In this document: piece after piece, positions 9,034 through 17,677 of the stretch
How positions within the stretch are numbered: the stretch's first letter is position 1
How the letters are laid out: every line of letters begins with the position of its first letter
Assembly: GCA_051208045.1 (NCBI GenBank)
Contig: JBPJFY010000001.1
Coordinates: 186,001-250,000 of the forward strand
Origin: LZORAL124-50-18 sp051208045
GTDB taxonomy: Bacteria; Pseudomonadota; Gammaproteobacteria; Pseudomonadales; Oleiphilaceae
DNA length: 64,000 bases
Direction: 5' to 3'
Notes under the pieces: generated by a model
What the model was told of the DNA's origin: nothing
Databases searched by the model: none
What the model saw: only the letters and a program-made list of their open reading frames with translations
Translations under genes and position numbers: made by a program

Positions 9034-9693
9034 TCAGGCAATTTTTTTCAAGTGAAAAACCCGTTCTTTCAGTGCGCTCAGGCCCTTACGTTTTGCAAAG
9101 GGGTCGTCTTTTGCCATCGTCTGTTCATGTATTTCGGCGACGTTCCAATGACTCTGATACAGGCCAAATACTTCCTCCTTTAACACAGCAAAAGGCGGGC
9201 CAGCGAGCTCGGGTTGCGGGTATTCCATGGTCACCAGCAAACAGCTGGCACCTGCAGGTAGTAAGGTGTTGAGGTGGTCGACGTATTTCTGACGAAGTTC
9301 CAGGGGGAGTGCGATCAGCGCTGCGCGATCGTAAACCAGCGTCGCAGGTGCGACGGTCTCCGGCGTCAAATCAAAAAAGTCGCCACAGAGTATCCGCAAA
9401 TCATTGTGCGCAAACTGCGTGTAGGGAGGCGTTTGGGTGACCAGAGCTTTGATGCCCGCTTCCTCAAACAGGTCTTTGCAGGCAATCGGGCTGAGTTCTA
9501 CCCCCAGCACGGGGTGGCCCAGGTCGTTTATCCAGAAAAGATCATGACTTTTGCCGCACAGCGGGACGAAAACCGATTCAGCGTCTGCCTGTCTGAGCGA
9601 CGCCCAGTGTTCGCGCAGGTACCCGTTCACGGTGCCCTCATGGAAACCAATTTCATTGCGCTGCCACTTGTCGTGCCAAAAGTCATGCTGCAT
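9034..9693 (-). CDS. tpm: Thiopurine S-methyltransferase
   Basis: A 219-residue class I methyltransferase with the N-terminal family pattern FWHDKWQRNEIGFHEG, the SAM-binding segment VFVPLCGKSHDLFWI (glycine-poor motif typical of TPMT), GVELSP, and the later YDRAALIALP. Bacterial Tpm methylates thiopurines and, in Pseudomonas, selenium and tellurium oxyanions to volatile forms. It is cytoplasmic. The gene is divergent from the M50 protease, with a 20-bp tandem repeat in the shared upstream region. No partner gene is adjacent. Confidence 0.93.
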   Translation of the reverse strand: MQHDFWHDKWQRNEIGFHEGTVNGYLREHWASLRQADAESVFVPLCGKSHDLFWINDLGHPVLGVELSPIACKDLFEEAGIKALVTQTPPYTQFAHNDLRILCGDFFDLTPETVAPATLVYDRAALIALPLELRQKYVDHLNTLLPAGASCLLVTMEYPQPELAGPPFAVLKEEVFGLYQSHWNVAEIHEQTMAKDDPFAKRKGLSALKERVFHLKKIA

Positions 9694-9710
9694 CGTGCGT
9701 TCCTCAGTTA

Positions 9711-9770
9711 CTCTTGTCGGTTGCCATGTTTACTTGTCGATTGCCGTGTTCACTTGCCGATTCTCGTGTT
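9711..9770. repeat. Three tandem imperfect 20-bp repeats between divergent genes
   Basis: Three consecutive 20-base units occupy 9711-9730, 9731-9750 and 9751-9770, each of the form xxCTTGyCGrTTxyCrTGTT, differing at a few positions. A partial fourth unit (CGCTT) follows. The array starts just 17 bases upstream of the tpm start codon and lies 89 bases before the M50 protease, so it sits where regulators would bind. It could be an operator array or a slipped-strand duplication. Confidence 0.6.
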
Positions 9771-9858
9771 CGCTTATGGTTTAATGGTACCATATGCCCT
9801 TCACTTGTTTTATTTTCTTCTGCCACTTTCCGGCACGCACACCCAGAGTAACCCTTGT

Positions 9859-10908
9859 ATGGACTTAATGTCGCTTCAGATTGCCAATCACCAGATCACC
9901 CTTCGGCAAACCCCCCAATCCGGGGTGGTCACTTTGTTGTTGGACGAGCAGCCGGTGGTGGAAAATCATACGTTGGAAGCGAGCAACCGGTTTCCCCTGA
10001 TGATTCCGGAATTGGGGCAATTGGAGTTGTGGTTTGATATTGACCAGAGCAACCGCCAGGTAGTCACCACGGTAAAGCGTAATGGTGACGTACTCTTCAG
10101 CGAGGCAAAGGAAATTCAACCCGCCCCCAGCTCTGCAGCATCCGGGTTTCGCGGCCACATTTGGGCATGGATCGGGGTGGCACTCAAGCTTTTTAAAAGC
10201 GTTAAAGTGGTTCAGGTGGCCCTGGTTGGCATGTCGCTGAGCGCCTGGGGTATTCTGTTCAGTTGGGAGTTTGCGGCGGCGATTGTGGGTATTCTGATTT
10301 TTCACGAATACGGCCATTTGCGCGCCATGAAAAAATGCGGCATTCCGACCAAAGGCATATACCTGATTCCCTTTGTTGGCGGAGTGGCGGTGGGTGAGCG
10401 CGCCCGCACGCATTGGGAGGAAGTGTACATCGCCATGATGGGACCTTTTTTCGGGCTGGCCATGACACTGGTGTTTGGTGTCGGCTATGCGCTCACCGGC
10501 AATCATTTTATGGGATTGGTGACGTCGATCGGTGCGCTGGTGAATCTCTTCAACCTTTTGCCGGTTATGCCGCTGGATGGCGGGCAGGTGTTCAAGGCCA
10601 TGGCGCTTTCCGGGCAAAAAAAAGCCGGCATGATTACGGTCGGGCTGCTCACGGCGATCGGGCTGGTGATGGCCTATCGCCTCGGATTCTACTTGTTGAT
10701 TTTCTTTTTGATTCTGGGGGTTGTGGACTTGCTCGCCAGTTGGAAGCAATTCAAGCACAATCCAGGAATGACGATGACGGCCTACGGCATCGTTTTCTCG
10801 CTGGTGTGGTATCTGCTGACCGCTGCTGCGTTCATCGGCACCATTGTTTTAATGGCGGGTACCGGATTGCCAGGCACCGAGCTGGCGGTGGCAATACTGC
10901 GCGATTAA
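9859..10908 (+). CDS. Site-2 protease family (M50) membrane metalloprotease
   Basis: A 349-residue protein. Residues 1-100 are a soluble, beta-rich N-terminal region with no family I recognise. The rest is a membrane domain with the zinc motif FHEYGH (HExxH at 149-153) and the second metal motif NLLPVMPLDGGQ (232-243), the hallmarks of intramembrane M50 proteases. About six hydrophobic segments are present. ATG 9859 (or 9868) is the likely start; the frame stays open far upstream but only as the antisense of tpm. Substrate unknown; enzymes of this type usually release membrane-bound regulators or process small membrane proteins. Both catalytic motifs look intact. Confidence 0.8.
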   Translation: MDLMSLQIANHQITLRQTPQSGVVTLLLDEQPVVENHTLEASNRFPLMIPELGQLELWFDIDQSNRQVVTTVKRNGDVLFSEAKEIQPAPSSAASGFRGHIWAWIGVALKLFKSVKVVQVALVGMSLSAWGILFSWEFAAAIVGILIFHEYGHLRAMKKCGIPTKGIYLIPFVGGVAVGERARTHWEEVYIAMMGPFFGLAMTLVFGVGYALTGNHFMGLVTSIGALVNLFNLLPVMPLDGGQVFKAMALSGQKKAGMITVGLLTAIGLVMAYRLGFYLLIFFLILGVVDLLASWKQFKHNPGMTMTAYGIVFSLVWYLLTAAAFIGTIVLMAGTGLPGTELAVAILRD

Positions 10909-10934
10909 CGGCCCAATGGGGCTTCGGTCAAAAT

Positions 10935-10962
10935 TTGACAGAGAGTGTTCACCGGCTAGTAT
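10935..10962 (+). promoter_or_regulatory. Candidate sigma-70 promoter for the OmpA-family gene
   Basis: A perfect TTGACA at 10935-10940 is followed after 16 bases by TAGTAT (10957-10962), four of six matching the -10 consensus. This would give a leader of about 200 bases before the OmpA-family start at 11178. Called from sequence alone. Confidence 0.4.
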
Positions 10963-11177
10963 GTAATAAAATTGTATTGGTGTATTAACACCTACAGTAA
11001 TTATCGGTATGCTAGGTTCCACATTCACAGCGCTGTCTACAAATAAAAAATCAACCCTGTGAATGCTACCTATGGTGTATAAGAAAGAGTATAAAAACGA
11101 GAATGAATCAAACACCTTCCGGGGACACCGCATCACCTGAAAGGAAACATAACCTGTCACACTACCTGGAGAACTCC

Positions 11178-12320
11178 ATGTTGAAGAGAAAATCCCTGCT
11201 GGCAATGACTGTTGCTTTGGCGTCCACAATGGCCGTTGCTGAAGAAGAAGGCTTGTATATGGCCGGCGGCTGGAACAAGTTTCTCTATGATAGCGACCGC
11301 TTTGTGAAAGACCAGAACGAGTTTTATTTCGGGGGCGGCTATCACTACGATCTTGAGAACGCGATTGAATTGATGGCCAACACAGCGAATACGTCGGATC
11401 GCGCTGGCATGGGGAATGAGCTGAGTACCCGTTTATTCTCGCTGAACCTGGTGCGCCGATTCACGCCCATGGGGGAGAGTGGTTTCTTCGGTCGACTGGG
11501 GGGAGGCTACTATGCTGTGACGCCCGACATCAACGGTGGTCACAATGAACGTGAGTTGGGGCTGAAACTCGGCGCAGGTTACGATCTGCACCTGAACGAA
11601 AAAGTCGCCATTCAATTAGCAACAGATGTGATTTACGGCACCAAAACTGAAATGGCGGATTTCGTGCCGTCCATTGGTCTGGCCTTGTTCCTTGGTGGTG
11701 AAGAGCCTGAGCCCATGATGGAGGAAGAGCCGGAACCCCAGCAGGAAGAATATTCAGACAGCGACGGTGACGGTGTGATTGATGCGAAAGATCAATGCCC
11801 GAATACCCCAAGTGGCGATGAAGTGGATGGCAAGGGCTGTTCCATCGTGAAAGACAGTGATAACGACGGTGTGGCCGACAACAAGGATGCCTGCCCGGAT
11901 ACCCCTGCAGGTGCCAAGGTGGATATGAAGGGTTGTCCCGAAATGCTGATGGAAGCCGTGTCGATTGATCTGCGGGTGACCTTCCCGAACAACAGCTCGG
12001 TGATTCCGGATTCCTATCGTGACGAGATCGCCCAGGTCGCGAAATTCATGACCCAGTATCCCGATACTTCCGCAGAGCTGGCTGGCCACACGGATTCCGC
12101 TGGTTCAGACAAGTACAATCAGATGCTCTCCGAAAAACGGGCAAAAGCCGTGATGGATTACCTGGTGAGTGAGTTTGGCATCAGTGCGTCGCGTTTGTCA
12201 TCAAAAGGCTACGGGGAAAGCCAGCCCATCGCGGACAATGGTACCGCTGATGGCCGTGCGAAGAATCGTCGCGTAACAGCGAAAATTAAAGCCACGAAAG
12301 AGTCCATGAAGATGAACTGA
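11178..12320 (+). CDS. OmpA family outer membrane protein with thrombospondin-3-type repeats
   Basis: A 380-residue protein whose start ATG 11178 follows GGAG and opens a signal peptide (LLAMTVALASTMAVAEEE). Three parts follow: an eight-stranded barrel-type domain (about 20-175), an acidic linker EEPEPMMEEEPEPQ with two calcium-binding type-3 repeats (DSDGDGVIDAKDQCPNTP and DSDNDGVADNKDACPDTP), and a C-terminal OmpA peptidoglycan-binding domain with LAGHTDSAGSDKYNQMLSEKRA. It resembles OprF of Pseudomonas: it should span the outer membrane and tether it to the cell wall. A strong terminator lies directly after the gene. High-level expression is likely given its promoter and family. Confidence 0.93.
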   Translation: MLKRKSLLAMTVALASTMAVAEEEGLYMAGGWNKFLYDSDRFVKDQNEFYFGGGYHYDLENAIELMANTANTSDRAGMGNELSTRLFSLNLVRRFTPMGESGFFGRLGGGYYAVTPDINGGHNERELGLKLGAGYDLHLNEKVAIQLATDVIYGTKTEMADFVPSIGLALFLGGEEPEPMMEEEPEPQQEEYSDSDGDGVIDAKDQCPNTPSGDEVDGKGCSIVKDSDNDGVADNKDACPDTPAGAKVDMKGCPEMLMEAVSIDLRVTFPNNSSVIPDSYRDEIAQVAKFMTQYPDTSAELAGHTDSAGSDKYNQMLSEKRAKAVMDYLVSEFGISASRLSSKGYGESQPIADNGTADGRAKNRRVTAKIKATKESMKMN

Positions 12321-12344
12321 TTCGGGTCGGCCTGAAATGTGAAG

Positions 12345-12371
12345 CGGGGGCATCAGGCCCCCGTTTTTTTT
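12345..12371 (+). terminator. Intrinsic terminator after the OmpA-family gene
   Basis: A perfect stem CGGGGGC / GCCCCCG (12345-12351 and 12357-12363) with a five-base loop is followed by eight T residues, the classic Rho-independent form. It separates the gene from the convergent msrQ. Confidence 0.92.
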
Positions 12372-12374
12372 GTG

Positions 12375-12950
12375 TTACCCTTTCCAGTGCTTCCAGATGC
12401 GGTATCCCAGAAGCACGCCAAAAATGCTGCTGTAGAGCACGGCCTCCCCGTAATCCGAGCGGGCAATCCAGATCACATGCAGGCAAACGAGGAGCGCGGC
12501 GAGATACACCCAGCGGTGCAGGGCTTTCCAGCGTTTGCCCAATTTCCGCATCATAGGCCGGTTTGACGTGACCGTGAGTGCGGTCAGGATGATAAACGCG
12601 GTCAGTCCCACGAAGATGTAAGGGCGCTTGCTGATCTCTTTCCACAAATCTCCCCAGTCCAGCAGAAACAGTGCATAGGCCGTCACATGCAGTAATGCGT
12701 AGAACCAGCTGTACAGCCCGATCATCCGACGGTACCGAATGATTCCGGACCATTTCAGTAGCTGTGCCGCGGGGGTCATCGTCAGCGTGACCGCCAGAAA
12801 TCGAATCGCCCACCCCCCAAGGGCCAGCACCAGGGCTTTGGCGGGATCTGGCCCCAGGTGGTTCCCCACCGCGAGATATACCACATAGGCGAGGGGAGTC
12901 AGGCAGGTAAAAAAGACGGTGTTCCAGACAAACCAGCGTGGAAGCATCAT
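12375..12950 (-). CDS. msrQ: MsrQ, heme-binding membrane subunit of the MsrPQ system
   Basis: A 191-residue ferric reductase-like protein with six hydrophobic segments. Conserved histidines for b-type heme sit in FYALLHVTAY and KALHRWVYL, and another in CLHVIW. MsrQ passes electrons from the respiratory chain or flavin reductase to periplasmic MsrP, which reduces methionine sulfoxide in envelope proteins. The start codon overlaps the msrP stop by one base, giving a coupled msrP-msrQ operon. It ends right against the convergent terminator. Confidence 0.95.
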   Translation of the reverse strand: MMLPRWFVWNTVFFTCLTPLAYVVYLAVGNHLGPDPAKALVLALGGWAIRFLAVTLTMTPAAQLLKWSGIIRYRRMIGLYSWFYALLHVTAYALFLLDWGDLWKEISKRPYIFVGLTAFIILTALTVTSNRPMMRKLGKRWKALHRWVYLAALLVCLHVIWIARSDYGEAVLYSSIFGVLLGYRIWKHWKG

Positions 12951-13939
12951 CAGTAGTTCCGGGTTAAGTCAAGCTGTGAGTACAGGTGCGCGACTTCATT
13001 GGCATAGCCGTTGAACATCTGCGTTTCAATGCGATTGGGTGAGAAAAAGGAGCTGGGCAGCCGCCGCTCGGATTTCTGGCTCCATCGGGGGTGATCAACG
13101 TTGGGATTCACATTGGCGTAAAAGCCATACTCTTCCGGTGCCAGCAAATTCCAGGTCGTGGGGGGCTGTGTTTCCCGGAAGTGCAGTTTGACAATCGATT
13201 TGATGCTTTTGAAACCGTATTTCCAGGGCACCACCAATCGAATGGGGGCACCGTTCTGTGGGGGCATCACCTGACCATACAAACCGACGGCAAGGAGAGT
13301 GAGGGGGTGCATGGCTTCGTCTATCCGGAGGCCTTCCCGGTAAGGCCAGTCGATGCGGGAGAAACCGGATTTCTGCCCCGGCATCTGCTCCGGATCAAAG
13401 AGTGTTTCCATTTCCACGTATTTGGCGGCCGAGGTGGGTTCGAACCGTTTGATCACATCCGCCATGGGGATGCCGACCCAGGGAATCACCATCGACCACG
13501 CCTCGACGCAGCGGAGCCGGTAGATGCGCTCCTCCAGCTGATGTGGCTTGATGAGGTCTTCCAGGGCGTATTTGCCGGGCTTGTTCACGGCACCCGTCAC
13601 TTCCACCGTCCAGGGGTCGGTTTTAAACTGTTGAGCGTTTTTTTCCGGGTCGTCCTTGTCGGTACCAAACTCATAAAAATTGTTGTAACGAATCACGTCG
13701 TCGAATGGCGTCTTCTTTTCGTTCGTGTCATAGGTCGTGTTGGGCGCAGGGGGAAACTTTCCCTGTGCCCAGGCAGGACCGGCGGGCGCTGCTGCGAGGG
13801 TGGACGCACTGAGCAAGCCGCCGGATGCCGCCAGTGCGCAGAGCGACAGTGAGCCGGTGATGAAGTCTCTGCGTTTCAGATAGGTCTGCTCCGGGGTGAT
13901 TTCCGAGGATCGGATGGTCTCTGCCTGCTTGATCAACAT
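12950..13939 (-). CDS. msrP: MsrP, periplasmic protein-methionine-sulfoxide reductase catalytic subunit
   Basis: A 329-residue molybdopterin enzyme (E. coli 334). ATG 13939 is preceded by GAGGAG; the extra five codons from 13954 are not needed. The N-terminus holds a twin-arginine signal (KRRDFITGS, then an alanine-rich stretch ending AWAQG), so it is exported folded. The molybdenum-ligand cysteine is in RLRCVEAWSM (residue 144). It repairs oxidised methionines in periplasmic proteins, with electrons from MsrQ. Divergent from the diheme lipoprotein across 219 bases. Confidence 0.96.
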   Translation of the reverse strand: MLIKQAETIRSSEITPEQTYLKRRDFITGSLSLCALAASGGLLSASTLAAAPAGPAWAQGKFPPAPNTTYDTNEKKTPFDDVIRYNNFYEFGTDKDDPEKNAQQFKTDPWTVEVTGAVNKPGKYALEDLIKPHQLEERIYRLRCVEAWSMVIPWVGIPMADVIKRFEPTSAAKYVEMETLFDPEQMPGQKSGFSRIDWPYREGLRIDEAMHPLTLLAVGLYGQVMPPQNGAPIRLVVPWKYGFKSIKSIVKLHFRETQPPTTWNLLAPEEYGFYANVNPNVDHPRWSQKSERRLPSSFFSPNRIETQMFNGYANEVAHLYSQLDLTRNY

Positions 13940-14158
13940 GATAGGACTCCTCAAACGTGCGTTACTGATTGGATTGGCGATATCCTCTAGTTTGACAGAA
14001 AAGGGGGCGTGGAATTATCACATTTCTATCACATCTTTCTCATTTTTTAGCTCAGCGTGAATAGTCTGCCGAATCTCGGCCGGTAACCTCCGTCACCGAA
14101 ATGTCATACAGGCGGCATAGGATAGCCCCGTCCTCAAAGAAGAAGCGTGTGAAAAAGT

Positions 14159-15802
14159 ATGAATCACTTATCTGTATTAAAGGCCTGGCTGGCGGGTTTT
14201 TCTGTCGCGGTGACATCGCTGGTTGTGGTGAGTTGCGGAAACACCGAGCACTTGATTGGCTTGACTGAGTTGCCGGAAGTACCCGCCCGGGAGCGGATCG
14301 TACAGGCTGCGTTTGGTTTAGGCAATGAAGAAGCACCGGTGCCGCCCCAGTGCTATACCAAAACGGAAGGGGTGAATAATCCCTGTTTTACGTGTCATCA
14401 GGTCTACAACGATCGTCACCAGGTCTACCGGATGAATAAGTTGGATGACGGTGCGATTCAGGGCGAGTACATGTTTTCCGACATCGGTGTGAACAATCAC
14501 TGGAAAAACCTGTTTGTGGATAAGTCCGCGTGGGTTAATTCGATCAGCGACCACACCATCCAACGTTACGTCGGGGAAGACAATTATTCCGCGTTGAAAG
14601 CATCGTTGGCCGGGCAGAACTGGGCTGGTTTTGTGCCGGACCTGGAAGGATTTGAGCGCGCTGGCACGGCATTTTCGAGCGACGGATTTGCGCGGGATGG
14701 CAGCGGCTGGGTTGCGTTCAACTACAAGCCGCTGCCCAGCACTTTTTGGCCGACCAACGGCTCTACGGATGATGTGGTACTGCGCTTGCCTGACGCATTC
14801 CAACGCCTGAATGGTGAATGGAATAAAGTGGTGTATCAGGTCAACCTGGCGCTGGTGGAAATGAACCTGAAGCAGTTGTCGGCAATCGATATTGTGCCTG
14901 TCAGTGAGGTGGCATTGGGGATGGATCTGGACAGGGATGGCGTGTTGTCTGAGTCCGTAAGCCATATCCGACTTCAACCCAACTATGTGGGTGATGCTCA
15001 GGGAGTGGATGTAGTGCGCCAGCAGTTCCCGGAAGGGACGGAAATCATGCATTCCGTGCGCTATGTGGGGGTGGATGCCGACAAAAACATTGTGGTGCCC
15101 CGGCGCATGAAAGAGCTGCGCTATATGCGTAAGATCCGGACGCTGACCGAGGACGAGCTGTTGTCGCGTTATGATCGGGAGCGTAAGGAAAAAATGCAGG
15201 AAGAATTGCCTTCGTTTGTGGATCACGGCGATGAGGGCATGTCGAATGGCCTCGGCTGGTTGATTCAGGGATTTATCGAAGATTACGATGGGCAGCTGCG
15301 GCCGCAAACGTTCGAAGAGCAGATGTTCTGTATGGGGTGTCACTCTGCGATTGGTACCACGGTTGACAGCACATTTTCCTTTGTGCGTAAAATCACCGCT
15401 GTTGCCGGGTGGGGTTACATCAACTTGAAGGGTATGCGTGATGCTCCCTCGGCGACTCAGACGGAAGGTGAAATTCTGCAGTACCTGAAGCGGGTAGGTG
15501 GGGGCAATGAGTTCCGTGAGAATCAGGAAATGCGCGACCAATGGTTCTACCCCGATGGCTCCGTGAAATCGTCCTTAGTGAAATCGTCTGATGTGTACGC
15601 GTTGATCACGCCATCTCCGGAGCGCGCACTGGAACTGAACAAGGCCTACACCTACATCGTGCGCCATCAGTCATACGTGTATGGCCGAGACGCCAACACG
15701 CTGCCCGCAGAGAACGTGTATCGCGAAATTGACGAGTCCGTACCGCCTCTGGAAATGAATCATCGCCTGTTTGGCTGGGACCTCCAGCTGAACTGGCACT
15801 GA
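14159..15802 (+). CDS. Predicted diheme c-type cytochrome lipoprotein, function unknown
   Basis: A 547-residue protein with a signal sequence and lipobox-like end VVVSC (Cys26), so probably lipid-anchored in the periplasm. It has exactly two heme c attachment motifs: CFTCH (76-80) and CMGCH (391-395), 310 residues apart. Between them are a calcium-loop-like segment DLDRDGVLS and an arginine/glutamate-rich helical stretch (RYMRKIRTLTEDELLSRYDR). The large spacing is unlike small cytochromes c or cytochrome c peroxidases, whose second heme motif usually lies 130-160 residues from the first. It is followed by a PhoX-like lipoprotein on the same strand, 118 bases on. I do not recognise the family; redox enzyme or electron carrier are both possible. 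Confidence 0.75.
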   Translation: MNHLSVLKAWLAGFSVAVTSLVVVSCGNTEHLIGLTELPEVPARERIVQAAFGLGNEEAPVPPQCYTKTEGVNNPCFTCHQVYNDRHQVYRMNKLDDGAIQGEYMFSDIGVNNHWKNLFVDKSAWVNSISDHTIQRYVGEDNYSALKASLAGQNWAGFVPDLEGFERAGTAFSSDGFARDGSGWVAFNYKPLPSTFWPTNGSTDDVVLRLPDAFQRLNGEWNKVVYQVNLALVEMNLKQLSAIDIVPVSEVALGMDLDRDGVLSESVSHIRLQPNYVGDAQGVDVVRQQFPEGTEIMHSVRYVGVDADKNIVVPRRMKELRYMRKIRTLTEDELLSRYDRERKEKMQEELPSFVDHGDEGMSNGLGWLIQGFIEDYDGQLRPQTFEEQMFCMGCHSAIGTTVDSTFSFVRKITAVAGWGYINLKGMRDAPSATQTEGEILQYLKRVGGGNEFRENQEMRDQWFYPDGSVKSSLVKSSDVYALITPSPERALELNKAYTYIVRHQSYVYGRDANTLPAENVYREIDESVPPLEMNHRLFGWDLQLNWH

Positions 15803-15863
15803 CCCTCTTTTTCTCTCTATCGACCGCCCAAAAATCATCAGTTTTCTGACACATAAACGTCAC

Positions 15864-15889
15864 ACCGCGCCGGTATAACTTGGCGCGGT
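15864..15889 (+). promoter_or_regulatory. Inverted repeat upstream of the PhoX-like gene
   Basis: Arms ACCGCGCC (15864-15871) and GGCGCGGT (15882-15889) are perfect complements around a ten-base spacer. With no T-run it is not a classic terminator. It could be a protein-binding site or a transcript hairpin between the two lipoprotein genes. A very weak Pho-box-like stretch precedes it. Confidence 0.4.
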
Positions 15890-15920
15890 CGTCAAGAATT
15901 AACCTTAAAGGGATATAAAC

Positions 15921-17585
15921 ATGCAATTCGATAAAAAAACATTGGCACTTGCTGTTGCTGCTTCCGTCGCTTTGATTGGCTGCGATGGCGATGATGGCAA
16001 AGACGGTGCAAATGGCCAGGATTTAACCGCTGTACCCAAGCTGACGCGTATCGCCACCGTGCCTCTCGGCGCAGAGATTACGGGAATCTACAAGACAGAC
16101 AATGGGGACTTGTTTTTCAACGTTCAGCACCCGGATGACACCTTGCCTGCTCCGGAAAACAATGCCGCCGTGGGTGCCTGGACTGGCGTCGACTTCGACA
16201 ATCTGGATCCTCGAATGGCCGGTGTCGGCGTGCCAGCGTCGGATTCTGCGGAAGCGAAATCTGTTCAGGTGGCTGCAGGCAGCTATCAAGTGATTGGCCG
16301 CGCAGGAGATACGTTTGGTGGTCAATTGCCGTTCGGGCTGGCAGGCATCGTGACGGCGGATGGCACCAGCGAAATTAAACAGTCTCAGGACCCGGACTTC
16401 AACGCCTTTATTCCAACCAGCGCAGACAGCAGTCAAGGCTACCTGTTCACGGCATTTGAAGATCGACCAGGGGCCATGAGCCGCATCGGGCTGACCAGGC
16501 AGGCGGATGGCACCTGGGGAATGACCAGCGCGATGAATGTGGATTTTTCATCGGTTAAGGGCACCATGATCAACTGTTTCGGAACGGTGTCTCCCTGGGG
16601 CACACCGCTGACTTCGGAAGAGAACTACGAAGCGGAGAATGCAGCGAATTGGAACAATGCCAATTACTCCAGCGGCTATCCCAACTATGCAGACGTGAAA
16701 AACATCCAGACCTATTTGGGGGGCACTTTTCCCAATCCGTATGACTACGGGTACATTGTAGAAATCACACAGCCGACGGCGACGCCGGTGCCGGTGAAGC
16801 ACTTTACTCTGGGTCGGGTTGCGCACGAGAACGTGGTGATCATGCCGGACAACAAAACGGTCTACATTACCGATGATGGCACAGACAAAGGCTTCTACAA
16901 GTTCGTCTCTGAAAAGGCCAATGACTTGAGCGCTGGCACCCTGTACGCAGCGAAGGTGACGCAGGACGCGACCAAAGACCCTGCCAAAGCGGGCTTTGAT
17001 ATCCGCTGGATCGAACTGGGCGCTTCCAATAATGCGGAAATTTCGGGCTGGATCGCTGCCTATGATGGCATCGACGAAAGTGACTATGTGGAAGGACAAA
17101 CCAGCTACATCTCGGATCAGGAAATTGCTGACTGGGCAGCCAATGGTACCGGTGATGACCGATATGCGTTCCTGGAAACGTTACGTGCCGCAGAGGCCAA
17201 AGGCGCGACCGTCGAGTTTCGCAAGATGGAGAGCATCAACATCAACTACAATGCTGCCGCAAATGGTTCTGTGCCCTTCATGTACGTGGCGATGTCGGAA
17301 GTGCGTAAAGGGATGACGGACGACGTGGGTGATATCCAGTTGAATGAAAATCGCTGTGGCGTAGTGTACCGTCTGGGGATTCAGGCAGACTACAACGTGA
17401 CGCGAATGGACCCCGCTGTGGTGGGGGGGAACTATGACGCCAATGCCGAGAACCGTTGTGACGTGAATGCCATTGCGAGCCCGGATAACCTGATTGTGTT
17501 AAACGATGGTCGGGTAATTATCGGCGAAGACACCAGCAAGCACGTGAACAATGCCATGTGGGTATACAATCCGCTGGGTGAGTGA
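15921..17585 (+). CDS. PhoX family (DUF839) phosphatase-like lipoprotein
   Basis: A 554-residue secreted protein with a good ribosome site (AAGGGA). The signal peptide ends ALIGC (Cys21), a lipobox, followed by a short Gly-Asp repeat (GDDGKDGANGQD). The rest is a beta-propeller-type DUF839/PhoX fold: INCFGTVSPWGTPLTSEE (Cys219, equivalent to the iron-ligand cysteine of PhoX), GRVAHENVVIMPDNKTVYITDD, and near the end DNLIVLNDGRVIIGEDTS. PhoX enzymes are Fe/Ca-dependent alkaline phosphatases that release phosphate in the periplasm. Known PhoX usually has a Tat signal; a Sec-type lipoprotein signal is different, and the metal then has to be loaded outside. Phosphatase activity is likely but not certain. 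A terminator follows. Confidence 0.85.
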   Translation: MQFDKKTLALAVAASVALIGCDGDDGKDGANGQDLTAVPKLTRIATVPLGAEITGIYKTDNGDLFFNVQHPDDTLPAPENNAAVGAWTGVDFDNLDPRMAGVGVPASDSAEAKSVQVAAGSYQVIGRAGDTFGGQLPFGLAGIVTADGTSEIKQSQDPDFNAFIPTSADSSQGYLFTAFEDRPGAMSRIGLTRQADGTWGMTSAMNVDFSSVKGTMINCFGTVSPWGTPLTSEENYEAENAANWNNANYSSGYPNYADVKNIQTYLGGTFPNPYDYGYIVEITQPTATPVPVKHFTLGRVAHENVVIMPDNKTVYITDDGTDKGFYKFVSEKANDLSAGTLYAAKVTQDATKDPAKAGFDIRWIELGASNNAEISGWIAAYDGIDESDYVEGQTSYISDQEIADWAANGTGDDRYAFLETLRAAEAKGATVEFRKMESININYNAAANGSVPFMYVAMSEVRKGMTDDVGDIQLNENRCGVVYRLGIQADYNVTRMDPAVVGGNYDANAENRCDVNAIASPDNLIVLNDGRVIIGEDTSKHVNNAMWVYNPLGE

Positions 17586-17620
17586 GGGCCGCCTGGTCTG
17601 TTCATCGGCGATGTGCCACC

Positions 17621-17647
17621 AATGCCGCCTGATCGGGCGGCATTTTT
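17621..17647 (+). terminator. Intrinsic terminator after the PhoX-like gene
   Basis: Arms AATGCCGCC (17621-17629) and GGCGGCATT (17636-17644) with a six-base loop, running into TTTTT. It separates the PhoX-like gene from the convergent SPFH gene. Confidence 0.88.
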
Positions 17648-17677
17648 AGTGGTAAAGGGGCGTTGACGAGGTGCGGA

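Noticed and set aside
9274..9858. Extension of the M50 protease frame upstream
   Set aside because: These codons lie antisense to tpm and in the repeat region; the translation has no signal or domain and ATG 9859 gives a normal protein.
14318..15541. A 407-codon open frame on the minus strand
   Set aside because: It is the antisense of the diheme lipoprotein gene, which has a signal peptide and two heme motifs. The antisense product is histidine-rich nonsense.
15846..15863. Pho-box upstream of the PhoX-like gene
   Set aside because: Only about 9 of the 14 key positions fit the two half-sites, which is too weak to call.
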